Shown here piece by piece: positions 30,472 to 41,760 of a DNA stretch of 64,000 nt (position 1 is the first letter of the stretch; each line of letters opens with the position of its first letter). The DNA comes from Rhynchopus sp. YZ270_cl-10 (Eukaryota; Euglenozoa; Diplonemea; Diplonemida; Diplonemidae), in contig OZ037923.1 of the NCBI GenBank assembly GCA_964035575.1, positions 124,001-188,000 on the forward strand, written 5' to 3'. Under the pieces are notes generated by a model that was given only the letters and a program-made list of their open reading frames with translations, searched no databases and was not told the origin of the DNA. The position numbers and the translations under genes are program-made.

Positions 30472-32418
30472 TTATACAAAGAGCAACGCCAATATGAGAA
30501 CAACCAGCACCAAGGTGGTTCCCTGTGGTGCCGCTTGGAAGCGGCCTGTGTCCTTGTACAGAACGCCTAGTGTGATGGTAAGGGTTACCGCCGTTTTTAC
30601 GAGGGAGTGGCGGTTTGATCGTCTGCTGCGTGGTGCTTCCAATTGGGGTGGGATTTGTGCTTCTACGGCGTGGCGTTCGTTGTGTGTATCGAGCGAGGTC
30701 TGTTTCTCGGTGTGTTCTGCAAGGATTTCCATTTGCCCTACCCTGTCAAGATCGTCACTGTCTTCTTTAGGAAGCTTCACTTCACCCACATCAGGTTCTG
30801 CTGTGGACGGTGCTGCCGTTCTTGGAGCCTTCGTTGCCTTCACCATTGGGTTCGTATTAAGAAGCGAGACATTATCGTATCTCCGACCACATCCTTGTTT
30901 GTACGGAAACGGCGGTTGCTTATTTGGATAGTCCATCGCAAACCATGACAAAAAGGTGTCACAGTCTAACCCCGTTGTGACATTGCTTTTTGTTTGAAAG
31001 TCAAGCCAGGTGTTTTCGCGCTCCCATTTGTTTGGGGTAGGTGATGGGGTGGGGTCCCAGAGGGTGTGCATGAGGGAAGCGTATATTTGCATTGCGCGGG
31101 CGGTGTGGATGAAGGTGAGGTGGGTATCGTGGAAGAGAGTGGCCACAGAAGACATCTCCTCTGCGTCAGCATCGTTGTCGCGCAGCCATGATAGCCCCGC
31201 ATTAAGTGAAGCAGGCAGTTCCGTTAAATTGTTCGACACCCCAATGTAATGCACAAACGGCACGACATCCTCAGAGAAGAAGACCTCATAATGCGATTTG
31301 ATTTCGACAACAACTCCGGGGGCCGAAAAAAAATTTTGAAATCGCGTCACCGCACCTATCCCGTCCATTACCACCAATGGTTTATAGGCCAATTGGTCTA
31401 AAAACGTATTCGAGCAAACCCCGCTGGTACTGCACACCTTGGACATATCGTTGGGCATCTTTTTCATAAATGGGGTAGATTCTCTCATCCCGCCGATCCT
31501 CCTTTGGCAGTTCTTTGAGCATTCCCCTCCGGCAATCGCAAAATCCGCGTCCTTCACCAACTGCATCATCCCCGCCACCACCAAAACGCCTCTATCCTCA
31601 TGGTTCAGCGAACCACGCCAAATCGCTTTGTCTTTTAGTTCAGACCAGGCAAGGGTGTTCATTGGCTTTGGAAAAGCGTGCAGCCACGGTGTGGTGGGTA
31701 TCACTGTATGATGCATGCATTTTTTCGACCGTGAATACGACAAAATAGGAAGAAAATCGTATGGGTCCAAATCCACAGTTCTCTTCCCTCCTTTCTCCTC
31801 GAGAAATGGGTCTAGTAGGCAGCCGTCAGAGACGGTGCCGATAAACTGAAAGGTTTTGCCCTGAAACGCACCAAGCGAAGCGCACCATGCAACATAAGAA
31901 ATAAAATGGTTCGTCGCAGGGTCCGCGAAACGCTGCCCCCCTACCACCGACATGCCATCCACCACACCGTTTTTAACGTTAAACCACACCCCCAAAGAGT
32001 CCTGCGTTTTCTCATCATGCGTTGCATTAACGGTTTTCGGAATTCCATTGAAAACTTTTCGCAATGAAATTGCACTATTCGCGTCAAATACACGGTGTTC
32101 ACGGACAGTACGATGTCGCAGTAAATCCTCTGCAGTTCTCCTCCCCCTTCTCAGGCAAATGGTGTATTCATCGTGGACAAGGTCATGTGGTCGTGTACGG
32201 TTTGCAGACGCGCAGGCCTCGAGTACCGCCTCCTTCAAGTCGTCTCTTTCGAAGCCTTCAAAAGGGTCGGTTCCCTTCTCCGCTTCGATGCGTGCGCGGC
32301 CGAGCTTGATGGCTTCTTCAGGGGTGTCGCAGCCGTCGGGTCTGCCAGTACATTGCAAAGGGAGTGGGACAGTAGAAGGCACGCAAAGGCATAGCCCTAG
32401 TACGAGAATCGATTTCAT
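30472..32418 (-). CDS. GT90 (CAP10/POGLUT-like) glycosyltransferase, type I membrane form
   Basis: 648-residue protein of the CAP10-like GT90 family, whose members transfer xylose or glucose to glycans or proteins in the secretory pathway. Residues 1-18 form a signal peptide (SILVLGLCLCVPSTV). The catalytic region spans about 140-450 with the family's WRGS motif (267-270, KDKAIWRGSLNHEDRG), a FLDQLAYKPLVVMDG strand (338-353), the VVEIKSHYEVFFSEDVVPFVHY segment (split here as VVEIKSHYEVFF and SEDVVPFVHY; 370-391) and a W-L-R-D-N-D helix after it. Unusually, a 170-residue Pro/Glu-rich stalk and a C-terminal hydrophobic segment (634-648) would anchor it in the membrane. No intron. Donor and acceptor unknown. 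Confidence 0.85.
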   Translation of the reverse strand: MKSILVLGLCLCVPSTVPLPLQCTGRPDGCDTPEEAIKLGRARIEAEKGTDPFEGFERDDLKEAVLEACASANRTRPHDLVHDEYTICLRRGRRTAEDLLRHRTVREHRVFDANSAISLRKVFNGIPKTVNATHDEKTQDSLGVWFNVKNGVVDGMSVVGGQRFADPATNHFISYVAWCASLGAFQGKTFQFIGTVSDGCLLDPFLEEKGGKRTVDLDPYDFLPILSYSRSKKCMHHTVIPTTPWLHAFPKPMNTLAWSELKDKAIWRGSLNHEDRGVLVVAGMMQLVKDADFAIAGGECSKNCQRRIGGMRESTPFMKKMPNDMSKVCSTSGVCSNTFLDQLAYKPLVVMDGIGAVTRFQNFFSAPGVVVEIKSHYEVFFSEDVVPFVHYIGVSNNLTELPASLNAGLSWLRDNDADAEEMSSVATLFHDTHLTFIHTARAMQIYASLMHTLWDPTPSPTPNKWERENTWLDFQTKSNVTTGLDCDTFLSWFAMDYPNKQPPFPYKQGCGRRYDNVSLLNTNPMVKATKAPRTAAPSTAEPDVGEVKLPKEDSDDLDRVGQMEILAEHTEKQTSLDTHNERHAVEAQIPPQLEAPRSRRSNRHSLVKTAVTLTITLGVLYKDTGRFQAAPQGTTLVLVVLILALLFV

Positions 32419-33305
32419 TTGTGGTTTTGTTTTCTCCCCCTGACCCCAGCCCTGTTGTTTTTTTTTTTTAGGAGGTTGTAAGACAGTAATGTATATAGGG
32501 GTGGTGGGGGTGCAGTAAAGGGGGAAATATGTGGGAAACTCCCTTTTTTGGTTTTTCGCGTGGTTGTGTGCAGGGTTTTATATAACCAGCACCCGCCAAA
32601 ACGGTGGTTTTGTGTGAGGCGGTCATTGTTTTTGTGTGTGGAAAACTAGTGTCTTATCCAGGAATCCAGATTTCAAGATCGGGGTCAGCTTCCCAAAAAT
32701 TCAGCACTGCTGACAAGGGAAGACACTGGTAATTATATTTTTTTTTTGCGGAGCAAAAAAAACAATATAAAATGGCGCCGCAGGCGAAAAAAAATGGTAC
32801 GGTGTAAAAATCTAGCTTTTTACACCACGAGTCACTCAGAGAACCCCTTTTTGCGGAATCCCGACTCGTTTTTTGGGCTTCTTGACGACCGTGCTCTTCA
32901 TGGTGGGGTCGCGTTGCTCTGGAGTCCCTTCGGGACCCCTCTTAGAGCCCTGTAAGGTAAGGTCAAAATTGCAAAAAATCCCGAAATTCTATAGTTTTTT
33001 TTTTTTTTTTTTCCAATTTTTTGTGGGATTTGGTCCCACATAAAGATCCCTATATACATCACTGTTGTAAGAGGGAAAGGGGAAAAAGGAGAAAAAAAAA
33101 TGTCATTTTTTTTTGTTGTAATAGAACGGAACACAACCACCCCGACGCGACGCACATTTTTGGAAAAAAAAGGTGTGTCGCGTCAAAAAGAAAACTTAAA
33201 AAACAATCCAAAAAAATTGACTTTGAAATACGTCTATTTTTGGTACATAAGTCTTATTATGAAGTATAAATACGGCACCCCAAAATTCAAGCTCTTATTC
33301 TCTCT
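32419..33305. other. Intergenic region with a relative of the ANP32-intron MITE
   Basis: 32640-32860 is an inverted, diverged relative of parts of the hAT-like element at 39435-40180: AGTGTCTTATCCAGGAAT and GCGCCGCAGGCG..GGTGTAAAAATCTAGC appear there as complements. A CAGGGTTTTAT end at 32571 suggests a former element, but no target duplication was found. No gene. Confidence 0.5.
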
Positions 33306-36224
33306 TCACCTCGACAGAACCGGACGGGGCAATGCAGCTGTGTGCCCCTCACGTCGAGGGATCATCTCCGCTGGACACCCCAGCATCGGGTATGTCAACA
33401 GCACATTCTGCGCCATGAGTGACGCCTTTGCGCTGGCCTCTTGCATGGTAGGCAAGCTCTTTCTAAGCGACCCCTCTGCAGGCAGGCACCGCGCAGGCAC
33501 ATCAAACGAGGCGATAGAGGAGACACCGTTCCGCTGTGCCCAGGCATCTGCTGTGACAGATGCTTCCCATTGGTTGAAGTTCGCGGCAACCTTTTTTTGC
33601 GGACGGCTTCGCGCAGGCTGACGCCTCGCTATAGTCGACACACCAGCCGCCTCAGCAACCAACCCCTTACACAACTGCAACTGAATCTGAAACCCTTCCT
33701 TCTGCGTCTCGGTCAATACCGTGTGTATTTCCAATATCACCTTATCCGCGGAGTACCTCCCCACCCCACGTACAGCACGTAGCGCTTCTGCCCGGAGTGT
33801 CAACATTGTACTTCTCTTATTCTGAAGATGCGTTTGAAAGGAGCGAAGCGCGGCTTTAACCTTGGAGCTAATCTTCTCTCGTAATCTGCGGTGAAGGGAG
33901 CGGAGGATGCGGGCGTCGGTGAGAAGCACGGCAAAGAGCTTTCGCTTCATGAGAAACACAGAACGGTGTAGGAAGAGCAGCTTGTTTAATGCTTTCATAC
34001 TGTTTAGAACGATCTGTAGAAGCGTAAATGAGATTGGGATTTGCGAGGTTGGTTGGTTGGTGTTCGTCGTCAACGATGTGAGTAACGCGGTTTCGCGGGC
34101 ATTGCAAATATCATGCAAACTAAAGCACGCAAATCCTGGCAACCGTTTGCGCACCAACTTCGAAAATTCGCCCAATACTATGGCCAGCTCTCTGCTCTGA
34201 AGATGCGCCTGTCGTGCCACCTGAAGGACCGTTTCATCTTCGGATTTTACGACATCCCACGGATCCTCCTCAAATTCGTGATGTTCCTGCAACGACTCGC
34301 GATGTGCGATAATCTGTTGTCTCGACCCTCGCTTCTCTTGATTCCTCTCCATCTGTCCCACCCCACTCCCTATAGATCGTCGTACCGATACACTGACTGC
34401 TTGGCTTTGAGTATGGGTTAATGTAGTTGGCGCAGTGCGGGTCGACAAATTATTAAAAAACTGCTTCATATCTTGGACCCCGTCGCATCGGAGAGAGCCC
34501 AGAACATTGGAGGAGTCAAGCCCATTGATGGAGAGCTGTCTGCTAACTTCGAGGGGGTTGTCAGGGACCGAGCGGAGGGGAGGAGGAGGAGGAGGGCGGA
34601 AGCTTTCGAGGTAGTTTCCAACGATCTTCGCCTCTTGCAGCCAGAGCGTTTCGTTGCGTTGGGTCTTCTGTGTGGTGTCGCGCAGAACGGTTTCGTATCG
34701 GGCGCAAATCTGTTGTTTCTCTAGCTCAGCTGAATGGCTTGCGTCTTGCAGGGAGAGTGTCAACTTCTTGCGTTGTGCTTCTGAAGCAAAGACCCGGAGG
34801 CGCATGAAATAAACTCTATATAAATCGGCTCCCGACATCGCACGCTCCCCAGCGAGGATCGGAAGGACCGTTTGGGTGCATGAAATGCTGTGGGCAAGCG
34901 CGTCGGCGAGTTTGAGGTTTTGCGCTTCGAGGCTGGTGATGTGTTTGCTGAGGGATTCTTTTGTGTCTGTGAGGAGGAGGAGTTCGGCCTCTTTGGTTTC
35001 AAGGTCGGAGAGGATGTCGGTGGTGTGGATGTCCTGGAGGGAGCAGATGTGCTCGAGTTGGGTTTGTTCTTCGTCGGTGATGAGCGCGCGGCTTTGGGTC
35101 TCCTCCCCGGAGAAGGAGAGCTGTTCGAGGACGTCTACGAGCTGGTTGCGGTCTTCTTCGAATTTGCTGCTTTGTTCACGCATTTCCTCATCGAGCTTGG
35201 TCTTGATGTCGGCCACGTTTTGGCTGCTCTTCGTTTGTGTCTCATCAAGCGCATGATGCATCCTCGAAATATCCTCCTGCAAATTGCTTATCGTCACACT
35301 CTGCCTTTTAGTCTCCTCCTCCCAACGCTTCCCTGTTTCCCTATGCGCGTTTTTTTGCTGCTCAATTTTTGCGTACAGTGCCTTAAATTCTTGATTCTTT
35401 TCGTGCAGTAGGTCCGCAATTTTGATGGAGCACCCCTCCTGTTCTTGCTTCACCTTATACGCGCAGGCCTCTCGAAGATGTGCACGCTCATGCGCAAAGC
35501 GTTTTTTTAGGTCGTCCAACTCGGCTGCGGCTTTGCTGTAACGTGCCTCCGTATCGTTGATCTGCAGGAGATGCTGTTGATTGAAATTTGCAATGAGGGA
35601 ACGAAGACAATCGCGAGCCTGCACTGCAATGTTTTGCGTTCCCTTCAACGTTGTTAGCGTCTGTTTATTATCGGCAATTAAATGCTTAAAACGAAACACT
35701 TTGATATGGTCCTGTGGGCAATATGAGGTGTCCGAAAGCTGAGGGTCCTGCGACAGCCGCATTACCACATCGTCCACCGTGCTGCCCATCTCCTCCAGCA
35801 ACTTCTCCACCGTCGACACCGACAGCCCATCACCCTCGCACTCCGCACCCCTCACGTCACTGAAACGATCGTTCTCTTCAGTGGTGCCATGCACGCCGCT
35901 TATGATACTCTGTACACTGAGATCCGCTGCAGGCAACGGAACAAACTTCTTCGCATTGGGGAGATACGGTAACACCTCGACCGGCAGTGTCCTCCCCCCA
36001 ACTGCGGACATGCTGGCAAGAAGCTCCTCTGAGGACGTCACATGCTTCGTGATACCCGACGAAGCAGACGACAATGACGACATCGGTCGAAGCGGCGTCA
36101 CACACCCCTGCCCTGGACAGGTCTGCGTCGCTGAGTGGTGATCTACCGGCAGGCTGGCAAGACTTCTCCTCCCCGCAGAAGACCCTTTGGTAGGACGCTC
36201 ATTGGGGACTGGTGGTGGGCGCAT
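33306..36224 (-). CDS. Large coiled-coil protein, function unknown
   Basis: 972 residues, single exon, ATG 36224. Residues 1-130 are Ser/Pro-rich and disordered. Residues about 195-470 are strongly heptad-patterned and charged (AAAELDDLKKRFAHERAHL, KIEQQKNAHRETGKRWEEE, DETQTKSSQNVADIKTKL), predicting a long coiled coil; a second charged helical region covers about 480-530. A poly-Pro hinge (PPPPPP, about 535) leads to a mixed domain. The C-terminal third (about 650-860) is helical and basic (LMKRKLFAVLLTDARILRSL) without a known signature. The architecture resembles cytoskeletal, basal-body or centrosomal linkers, but no homologue is recognised. No TM or signal peptide. Confidence 0.75.
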   Translation of the reverse strand: MRPPPVPNERPTKGSSAGRRSLASLPVDHHSATQTCPGQGCVTPLRPMSSLSSASSGITKHVTSSEELLASMSAVGGRTLPVEVLPYLPNAKKFVPLPAADLSVQSIISGVHGTTEENDRFSDVRGAECEGDGLSVSTVEKLLEEMGSTVDDVVMRLSQDPQLSDTSYCPQDHIKVFRFKHLIADNKQTLTTLKGTQNIAVQARDCLRSLIANFNQQHLLQINDTEARYSKAAAELDDLKKRFAHERAHLREACAYKVKQEQEGCSIKIADLLHEKNQEFKALYAKIEQQKNAHRETGKRWEEETKRQSVTISNLQEDISRMHHALDETQTKSSQNVADIKTKLDEEMREQSSKFEEDRNQLVDVLEQLSFSGEETQSRALITDEEQTQLEHICSLQDIHTTDILSDLETKEAELLLLTDTKESLSKHITSLEAQNLKLADALAHSISCTQTVLPILAGERAMSGADLYRVYFMRLRVFASEAQRKKLTLSLQDASHSAELEKQQICARYETVLRDTTQKTQRNETLWLQEAKIVGNYLESFRPPPPPPLRSVPDNPLEVSRQLSINGLDSSNVLGSLRCDGVQDMKQFFNNLSTRTAPTTLTHTQSQAVSVSVRRSIGSGVGQMERNQEKRGSRQQIIAHRESLQEHHEFEEDPWDVVKSEDETVLQVARQAHLQSRELAIVLGEFSKLVRKRLPGFACFSLHDICNARETALLTSLTTNTNQPTSQIPISFTLLQIVLNSMKALNKLLFLHRSVFLMKRKLFAVLLTDARILRSLHRRLREKISSKVKAALRSFQTHLQNKRSTMLTLRAEALRAVRGVGRYSADKVILEIHTVLTETQKEGFQIQLQLCKGLVAEAAGVSTIARRQPARSRPQKKVAANFNQWEASVTADAWAQRNGVSSIASFDVPARCLPAEGSLRKSLPTMQEASAKASLMAQNVLLTYPMLGCPAEMIPRREGHTAALPRPVLSR

Positions 36225-37477
36225 TTAGCGAAGAACAGAACAGAATAGTGTTTGAGCAAAGAGAGAGAGAGAGAGGAGAACAAGAAGAAGAAAAAGCTTC
36301 TGCCGAAACCCTGAGGTGAAAATTTCCTGTCGAAAATTTTCAATTTATAATTCGCTCGCCTTTTGCAGGGAATTTTTCACGGTATTTTTTTGTGTAGAAG
36401 GTGTAGGGGGCTTTCCAAGAACCACCAAATGCCTTTTTCAAAGGTTTTTTTGTTTGTTTTCCTGAAAGGATGAGAATGTTGTGTTTTTTGGAAAACTTGG
36501 AAAAATCGCGTGTAGCAACAGAATATATCCACGCCACGCCCACCCTCCGCCCAGCTTACTTCCATTTCGCGGTCTACGTTGAGATAAGGATGAGAATGTT
36601 GTGTTTTTTTGAAATAGCAGTTTATGGGATAACTCTTACCGATAACTCCTACGACCAATGTAGGCAAGGAGCTTTTAACAAGGTGTTTGTTTGTACTCTG
36701 ACGGAATGTATGTTATGTTGTTGTTTTGAAATCAGATTTGTGGGTTGAAGAAAATGTTAGGGGTGGAAAATGAAAAGGGGGGGTATTATTTTTTTTGTCT
36801 CCGATATTTTGTGTAGGAAAAAGAAAGCTGCAACAAAATACAACCCTCCTCCTCCTCCCTCCCGCACTCGAAAAGAGTGAATTGGCAGTTATTTGGGTTA
36901 TTTTGTGCAGATTTTTTTTCCCCCTCCTTTTGCTGTGTTTTTTTTATTTTTGCGTTATTGTCTCCCTAATCCACCTTAAGTACCCCACCATAGTGGGCAT
37001 ATTATTCCTGCAACAAAAGAGACTAATGAAAAAAAAGCAAGATTGAAAAAAAAAATGTCTAAAAAAACTATACAAAATTGTATCTAGTCTGAGAAAACTT
37101 CTGCACTAATTTCTTTCTCTCTTTTTTTTTTTGCCGTTTTTATTTATTTTCCCCTTTTTCTTTTTTTTGTGCTGAATTAACACAAAGAAAACTAACACGA
37201 TAGATAGTTTTTACTTTTGGACAAAATTGTTGGAGCAGTGAAAAAAAGGTACAGATCTTCATTGCTCTTCGTTTTGTTTGTTTGTTTGTTTGTTGTCAAC
37301 CATCTTCTTCTTCCGCTCTTCAGCTACTCTGTGAAGCGAGCAACAAAACAACCTTTACTTTTTTTTTCCTCCTCCCATTTTAGTCTTTTGAGCAACAAGC
37401 AAAAGAGTAGAGTACTACTGAGTCTCCTCGAGCATTTTTTTTTTTTTGTTGTTGTTGTTGTCAAAAAATGTCTTGCG
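36225..37477. other. AT-rich intergenic region
   Basis: A GA-rich tract (CT-rich on the gene strand) at 36259-36280 leads the coiled-coil gene. AAGGATGAGAATGTTGTGTT occurs at 36469 and again at 36588. Long poly-T and TTTG runs fill 37100-37480. No gene supported. Confidence 0.5.
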
Positions 37478-40400
37478 CTATTCTGTCTTCAGCCTCTTTG
37501 CCTCCGGCTCACCGACCGCAGTGTCGGCGGCAGAGCGCTTGCGGGTATCAGCGTCCTCCTCGCACCCCTCCTCATCCTCCTCGTCCTCTTCTTCCGCGCT
37601 CTCGATGTTCATGTCGAGTTCTTCATCTTCTTCTTCGTCGTCGTCGTCGTCCTCTTCAACAATGTTACCGTCGTTATCCTGCAGAAAGGTTGTTAATTTC
37701 ATTGAAATTATACTCAAATGCAGTAGGCTTCCCCTTAGACACCTTGCACTAAAAGTAGCGTAAAAAAAAAGGTTAATGTCCTCTTGCTCGAAGCATTTTT
37801 CAAGGTGTCAGCAAAAGAGAAAAGAGAACGACGTCATCTGGGGGGGGGGGGGGGGGAATTGGTCAACAGGATAATCCAAACGTGTTACCACTCATTTCTC
37901 TGCAATTGGTATCGTAGAGGAATCTCGACTTCTACTTCCACCGCCGTGAGTCTGCAGCAAAGGCTGCAAATGTGTGCTCGGGTGGGGATAATCTCGAGGA
38001 CAAGCAGTTGCTTCATACGGTGTCAAAATTGATAAGAGCGCTATTCGTTCACAAAAAAAACAACAAAATCCACGCCTTTTTGACCACTGACTTTACGTCT
38101 CGTGGAGCAAGACTAGCTTAGAAACTTAGATAACCGCAGGAGTGACAGGAGCGTCATGCTTCGCAACCGAAGTACAGAAAGCGGAGAGTGTGGAACTGCC
38201 GAAAGGTGGACTGGAATAAAAAAATCAAATGAGTGTAGGGTGACCTCACAAAAAGGACAAAAATGGTAACTTTGAAACACAATAAAAAAATCCTGGTCGT
38301 GACAGAATCACTCAAAAAAAACACGATGTATTTGTTGCTAGCATACCATCCCGTCAATGACCTTGAGCTGCGGCAGCAATGCACGCAGCTCTGCACGGTA
38401 GTCGATCTCATCTTTGGCAAGGCTCTTGACGAAGGGGTTGTCGGCAACGTCGAGCTCGGTGAGGTGCGGGCAGGCGCTGAGGGCAGCGAACTTTGCTGTC
38501 GAGTAGAATTTGTTGTTGGAAAAGTCTGCGCGCACGAGGCTAGGGTAGCGCACGGCAACGTCCTCGGGGAGCTCGGACAGCATGTGGTCGGGGAGCTCCA
38601 GGGAGAGCAGCTTCGCGAACTTCGGCAGCTTGTCAATGGAGCGCAGGGACAGCGGCGCTGCTGCCGGCTGGAAGATCGACAGCGAGGCCAGGTTCGTGAA
38701 CTTCTCGAGTAGCGTCAAATCCTTAATGCTGTCGACGATCTGTTACAGTGATTAAAAAATGGTTGAAACAAAAATGTAATTTTTTTGCAGATTAATAAGG
38801 TCAAGGGGGAGGCACCTTCACCGGAGGGGATAAGGCATAGCAAAAGATGGTGGGCACGGTGCATTTATTATGTCAGAATGCAATAATTGATCGCTTTTCT
38901 GACAATTTGAGTTTTTGTTGTTCGAGTGTGTTGGACCGTGGAGGAGTTCGAGTCGTCCGGTGGTGTGGGAGTGAGGTCCCCTCCTCTCTCCCGGTTCAGG
39001 AGTTAGTGTACACGTTGTGCAGAATGTTGTTCTGTGCGTGGAGTACATGCGTTCCGTACTGTAGTGGTACAGATATATGTTCGAGACGATGTCGAGGGCA
39101 GGGCGCGATGCGATTTGGGGTTTGGCTTCGCGTTTGTGTTGAAACACAAGTGTATCCTATTTGAACTAAAAGATATGGAGCGTTGTTTCCTATCGAGGCG
39201 AAAAGAATATCTTCGTCTGCTTGACCATATGAGCTTTTTAATCAATTTCAAGCAACATTTTACATTCAATGTTACAACAAAAGCGAGACGATGGCACTCC
39301 CGTACCACGTGGCGGAAAAACTTCGCGGCAAGAAGATCAGCGAGAAGAGCACAGCCTCGGGTGAAGGGTCAAGAGGGAACTGCAAGCTGGAGGAAGCTGC
39401 GGCAGAGAAGGACACAGAGAAGATCCCCGAAAAACAGGGTATTAGGGTGGTTAAAAAAACTGGTTTTGAAAACCAGTTATTCTAAAAACTGGTTTTCAAA
39501 AAAAAAAAAAAACAGAGAAATCTGGAGGGGAAAAAAAAACCGACACTTTTCACCAGGCCTTTCTGTAAATGTCGTCCCCAGATTAGGGCGGATTCGATTT
39601 TTTCCCCCGCATTTTTCCCCCGCCTGGTAGAACCGTGGTTGAACCACGGGAGTGCCTTTGGAAAATGGCTGTTCCTTGATTTTTTTTTGCCTGCGGCGCT
39701 ATTTTTCATTTTTTGCGCCGCAAAAAAGGGTTCGTTTGAGTGGCTCTGTGGTGTAAAAAGCTAGATTTTTACACCGTACCCTCAAAATTTTTCGCCTGCG
39801 GCGCCATTTTATATTATTTTTTTGCTCCACAAAGTATTTTCATCATATGCAATCAATAAATTGATAGTATATGGTGAGGGATCAACAAAAATGGTCCCAT
39901 CTTTCTTTTTATGTTGTGTGTTTTGCAATCCACAAAAAAAAATACAGTCCCTATGTTCCCAATGTCTACCCTGGGTCAGCAGACGCCGAAAAATATTTTG
40001 AAATCTGGATTTGGGAATTCCTGGATAAGACACTGACCCCACCCCCGAAAAACCCGAAAAAGGTGACTGTGTCCGTCAACGGTGGAGGTTTTCGCCGGAA
40101 CACTAGTTTTCGCCACCCAGGAGAGAAAACCAGAAAAATCAGTTTTTTCCGGAATTTTGGATTTTCACCCTAATACCCTGCCGAAAAAGGCAAAAAAAAA
40201 AAAAAAGAAAGAAAGAAAGGCCAGTTGGCACTTTTTCACTTGTTTTGAAGGTATTTGAAGTACCCGTTTCCCTATTGTTTGCTTTCTGAATCTTTTATAG
40301 TTACCGCATCGTGGTTAGCAAATGCTTAAGGCATTGACCAATTAAATGGCAAATTAGCGGCGGAACACCCTATCAAACTGAAGGTCATTGGGTTAAAACA

Positions 40401-40619
40401 GTTGCCCCGGGTACGCGAACGGGACAAGCCTGCTGTCACAGTCGGGAAGAAAAGTATTTCTGGTCACAATAATAGATTCTCGGGGGGAAAGGATGGTGTG
40501 TGTAGGGATACCTCAATGCATTCGACGTCTTCAGGCTTGTCGTCGCCCTGCTGTTGGTCTATGCTTTCACGTGCACGTTTATTCCAGTCGACAGTCACAA
40601 CGTCGTCATTGCTGCTCAT
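37478..40619 (-). CDS. ANP32-like acidic leucine-rich nuclear phosphoprotein (3 exons)
   Basis: Predicted 233-residue LRR-plus-acidic-tail protein of the ANP32 family; relatives bind histones, inhibit PP2A and regulate transcription and mRNA export in the nucleus. Exons: 40619-40512 (36 codons), 38739-38347 (131 codons), 37678-37478 (66 codons and TAG). Introns: 40511-38740 (GTATCC to TAACAG) and 38346-37679 (GTATGC to CTGCAG), both phase 0. Exon 2 gives the LRRs (FTNLASLSIF, FAKLLSLELPDHML, PSLVRADFSNNKF, PHLTELDVADNPF) and the LRRCT-like end RALLPQLKVIDGM. Exon 3 is Asp/Glu-rich and ends in a basic NLS-like KRLKTE. Exon 1 (MSSNDDVVTVDW) is the least certain part. A hAT-like MITE sits in intron 1. 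Confidence 0.8.
39435..40180. mobile_element. hAT-like MITE in ANP32 intron 1
   Basis: 15-bp terminal inverted repeats CAGGGTATTAGGGTG (39435-39449) and CACCCTAATACCCTG (40166-40180), with a perfect 8-bp target duplication CCGAAAAA (39427-39434 and 40181-40188). CAGGG ends and 8-bp duplications are hAT hallmarks. 746 bp, no transposase, with internal fold-backs such as AAAAAACTGGTTTT. It lies wholly within the intron, so splicing can remove it. Confidence 0.9.
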
Positions 40620-40846
40620 GGTGCCTTTGTGTTTTCTTGTTTGAAGTAGAAGGGTGAAGTGATGTTAAGGGCAAATAAATGATGTAATGTGCGATTGCCA
40701 TTTACAACAAACCGGGTGGGTGGGGGTAAGAGCCCTTAGAATTTTGAAAATCCCTAAATCTGTTCTTGCAATGTTTGAGTGTGGCTGCCTGCTTTAGCGG
40801 GTGTGCCGGAGATCCAAGGTTAGTGTGGGTGTAAGGTGGGGGTGGG

Positions 40847-41760
40847 GACGTATCTAACGCAGTTGAATGCTCCAGAACCTACAGAGGAAGGAATTGCTGA
40901 AGAACGCTCTGCGTGTGTTGTGTTTTTGGCAGTGAAAAGGGATGCTGCTGGCAACGTTGTGCACAGGTTGAGATATGTGCCATGCAATGCTCACTCAACC
41001 TGCGCTTCTCACCATATGAACATAAACGTATCTAACGCAGTTGAATGCTCCAGAACCTACAGAGGAAGGAATTGCTGAAGAACGCTCTGCGTATTTGGGG
41101 TGGTGGCTGAAGGGAAAGAGAGCTTCCGCACGTTTGATGGAATGTTGCAAAGAAAAAATAAAGAGGGCCATCTGATTCTCAGATATCTAACGCAGTTGAA
41201 TGCTCCAGAACCTACAAAAGAAGGAATTGCTGAAGAACGCTCTGCGTGTGTTGTGTTTTTGGCAGTGAAAAGGGATGCTGCTGGCAACGTTGTACAGGTT
41301 GAGATATGTGCCATGCAATACTCACTCAACCTGCGCTTCTCATCATATGAACATAAACGTATCTAACGCAGTTGAATGCTCCAGAACCTACAGAGGAAGG
41401 AATTGCTGAAGAACGCTCTGCGTATTTGAGGTGGTGGCTGAAGGGAAAGAGAGCTTCCGCACGTTTGATGGAATGTTGCAAAGAAAAAATAAAGAGGGCC
41501 ATCTGATTCTCAGATATCTAACGCAGTTGAATGCTCCAGAACCTACAAAAGAAGGAATTGCTGAAGAACGCTCTGCGTGTGTTGTGTTTTTGGCAGTGAA
41601 AAGGGATGCTGCTGGCAACGTTGTACAGGTTGAGATATGTGCCATGCAATACTCACTCAACCTGCGCTTCTCATCATATGAACATAAACGTATCTAACGC
41701 AGTTGAATGCTCCAGAACCTACAGAGGAAGGAATTGCTGAAGAACGCTCTGCGTATTTGA
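40847..41760. repeat. Alternating tandem repeat A-B1-A-B2 (about 331-bp period)
   Basis: A 66-bp A unit (starts TATCTAACGCAGTTGAATGC, ends CGCTCTGCGT) occurs six times, near 40849, 41026, 41182, 41357, 41513 and 41688. The spacers alternate: B1 (GTGTTGTGTTTTTGGCAGTG..ATAAAC) and B2 (ATTTGGGGTGGTGGCTGAAG..CTCAGA). Two full 331-bp periods are almost identical. Frames through it stay open for 88 codons per period, but I see no gene. Confidence 0.88.

Noticed and set aside
32571-32950. CAGGGTTTTATAT..GAGCCCTG as a hAT-like element
   Set aside because: No matching target duplication; only internal similarity to the 39435 element is supported.
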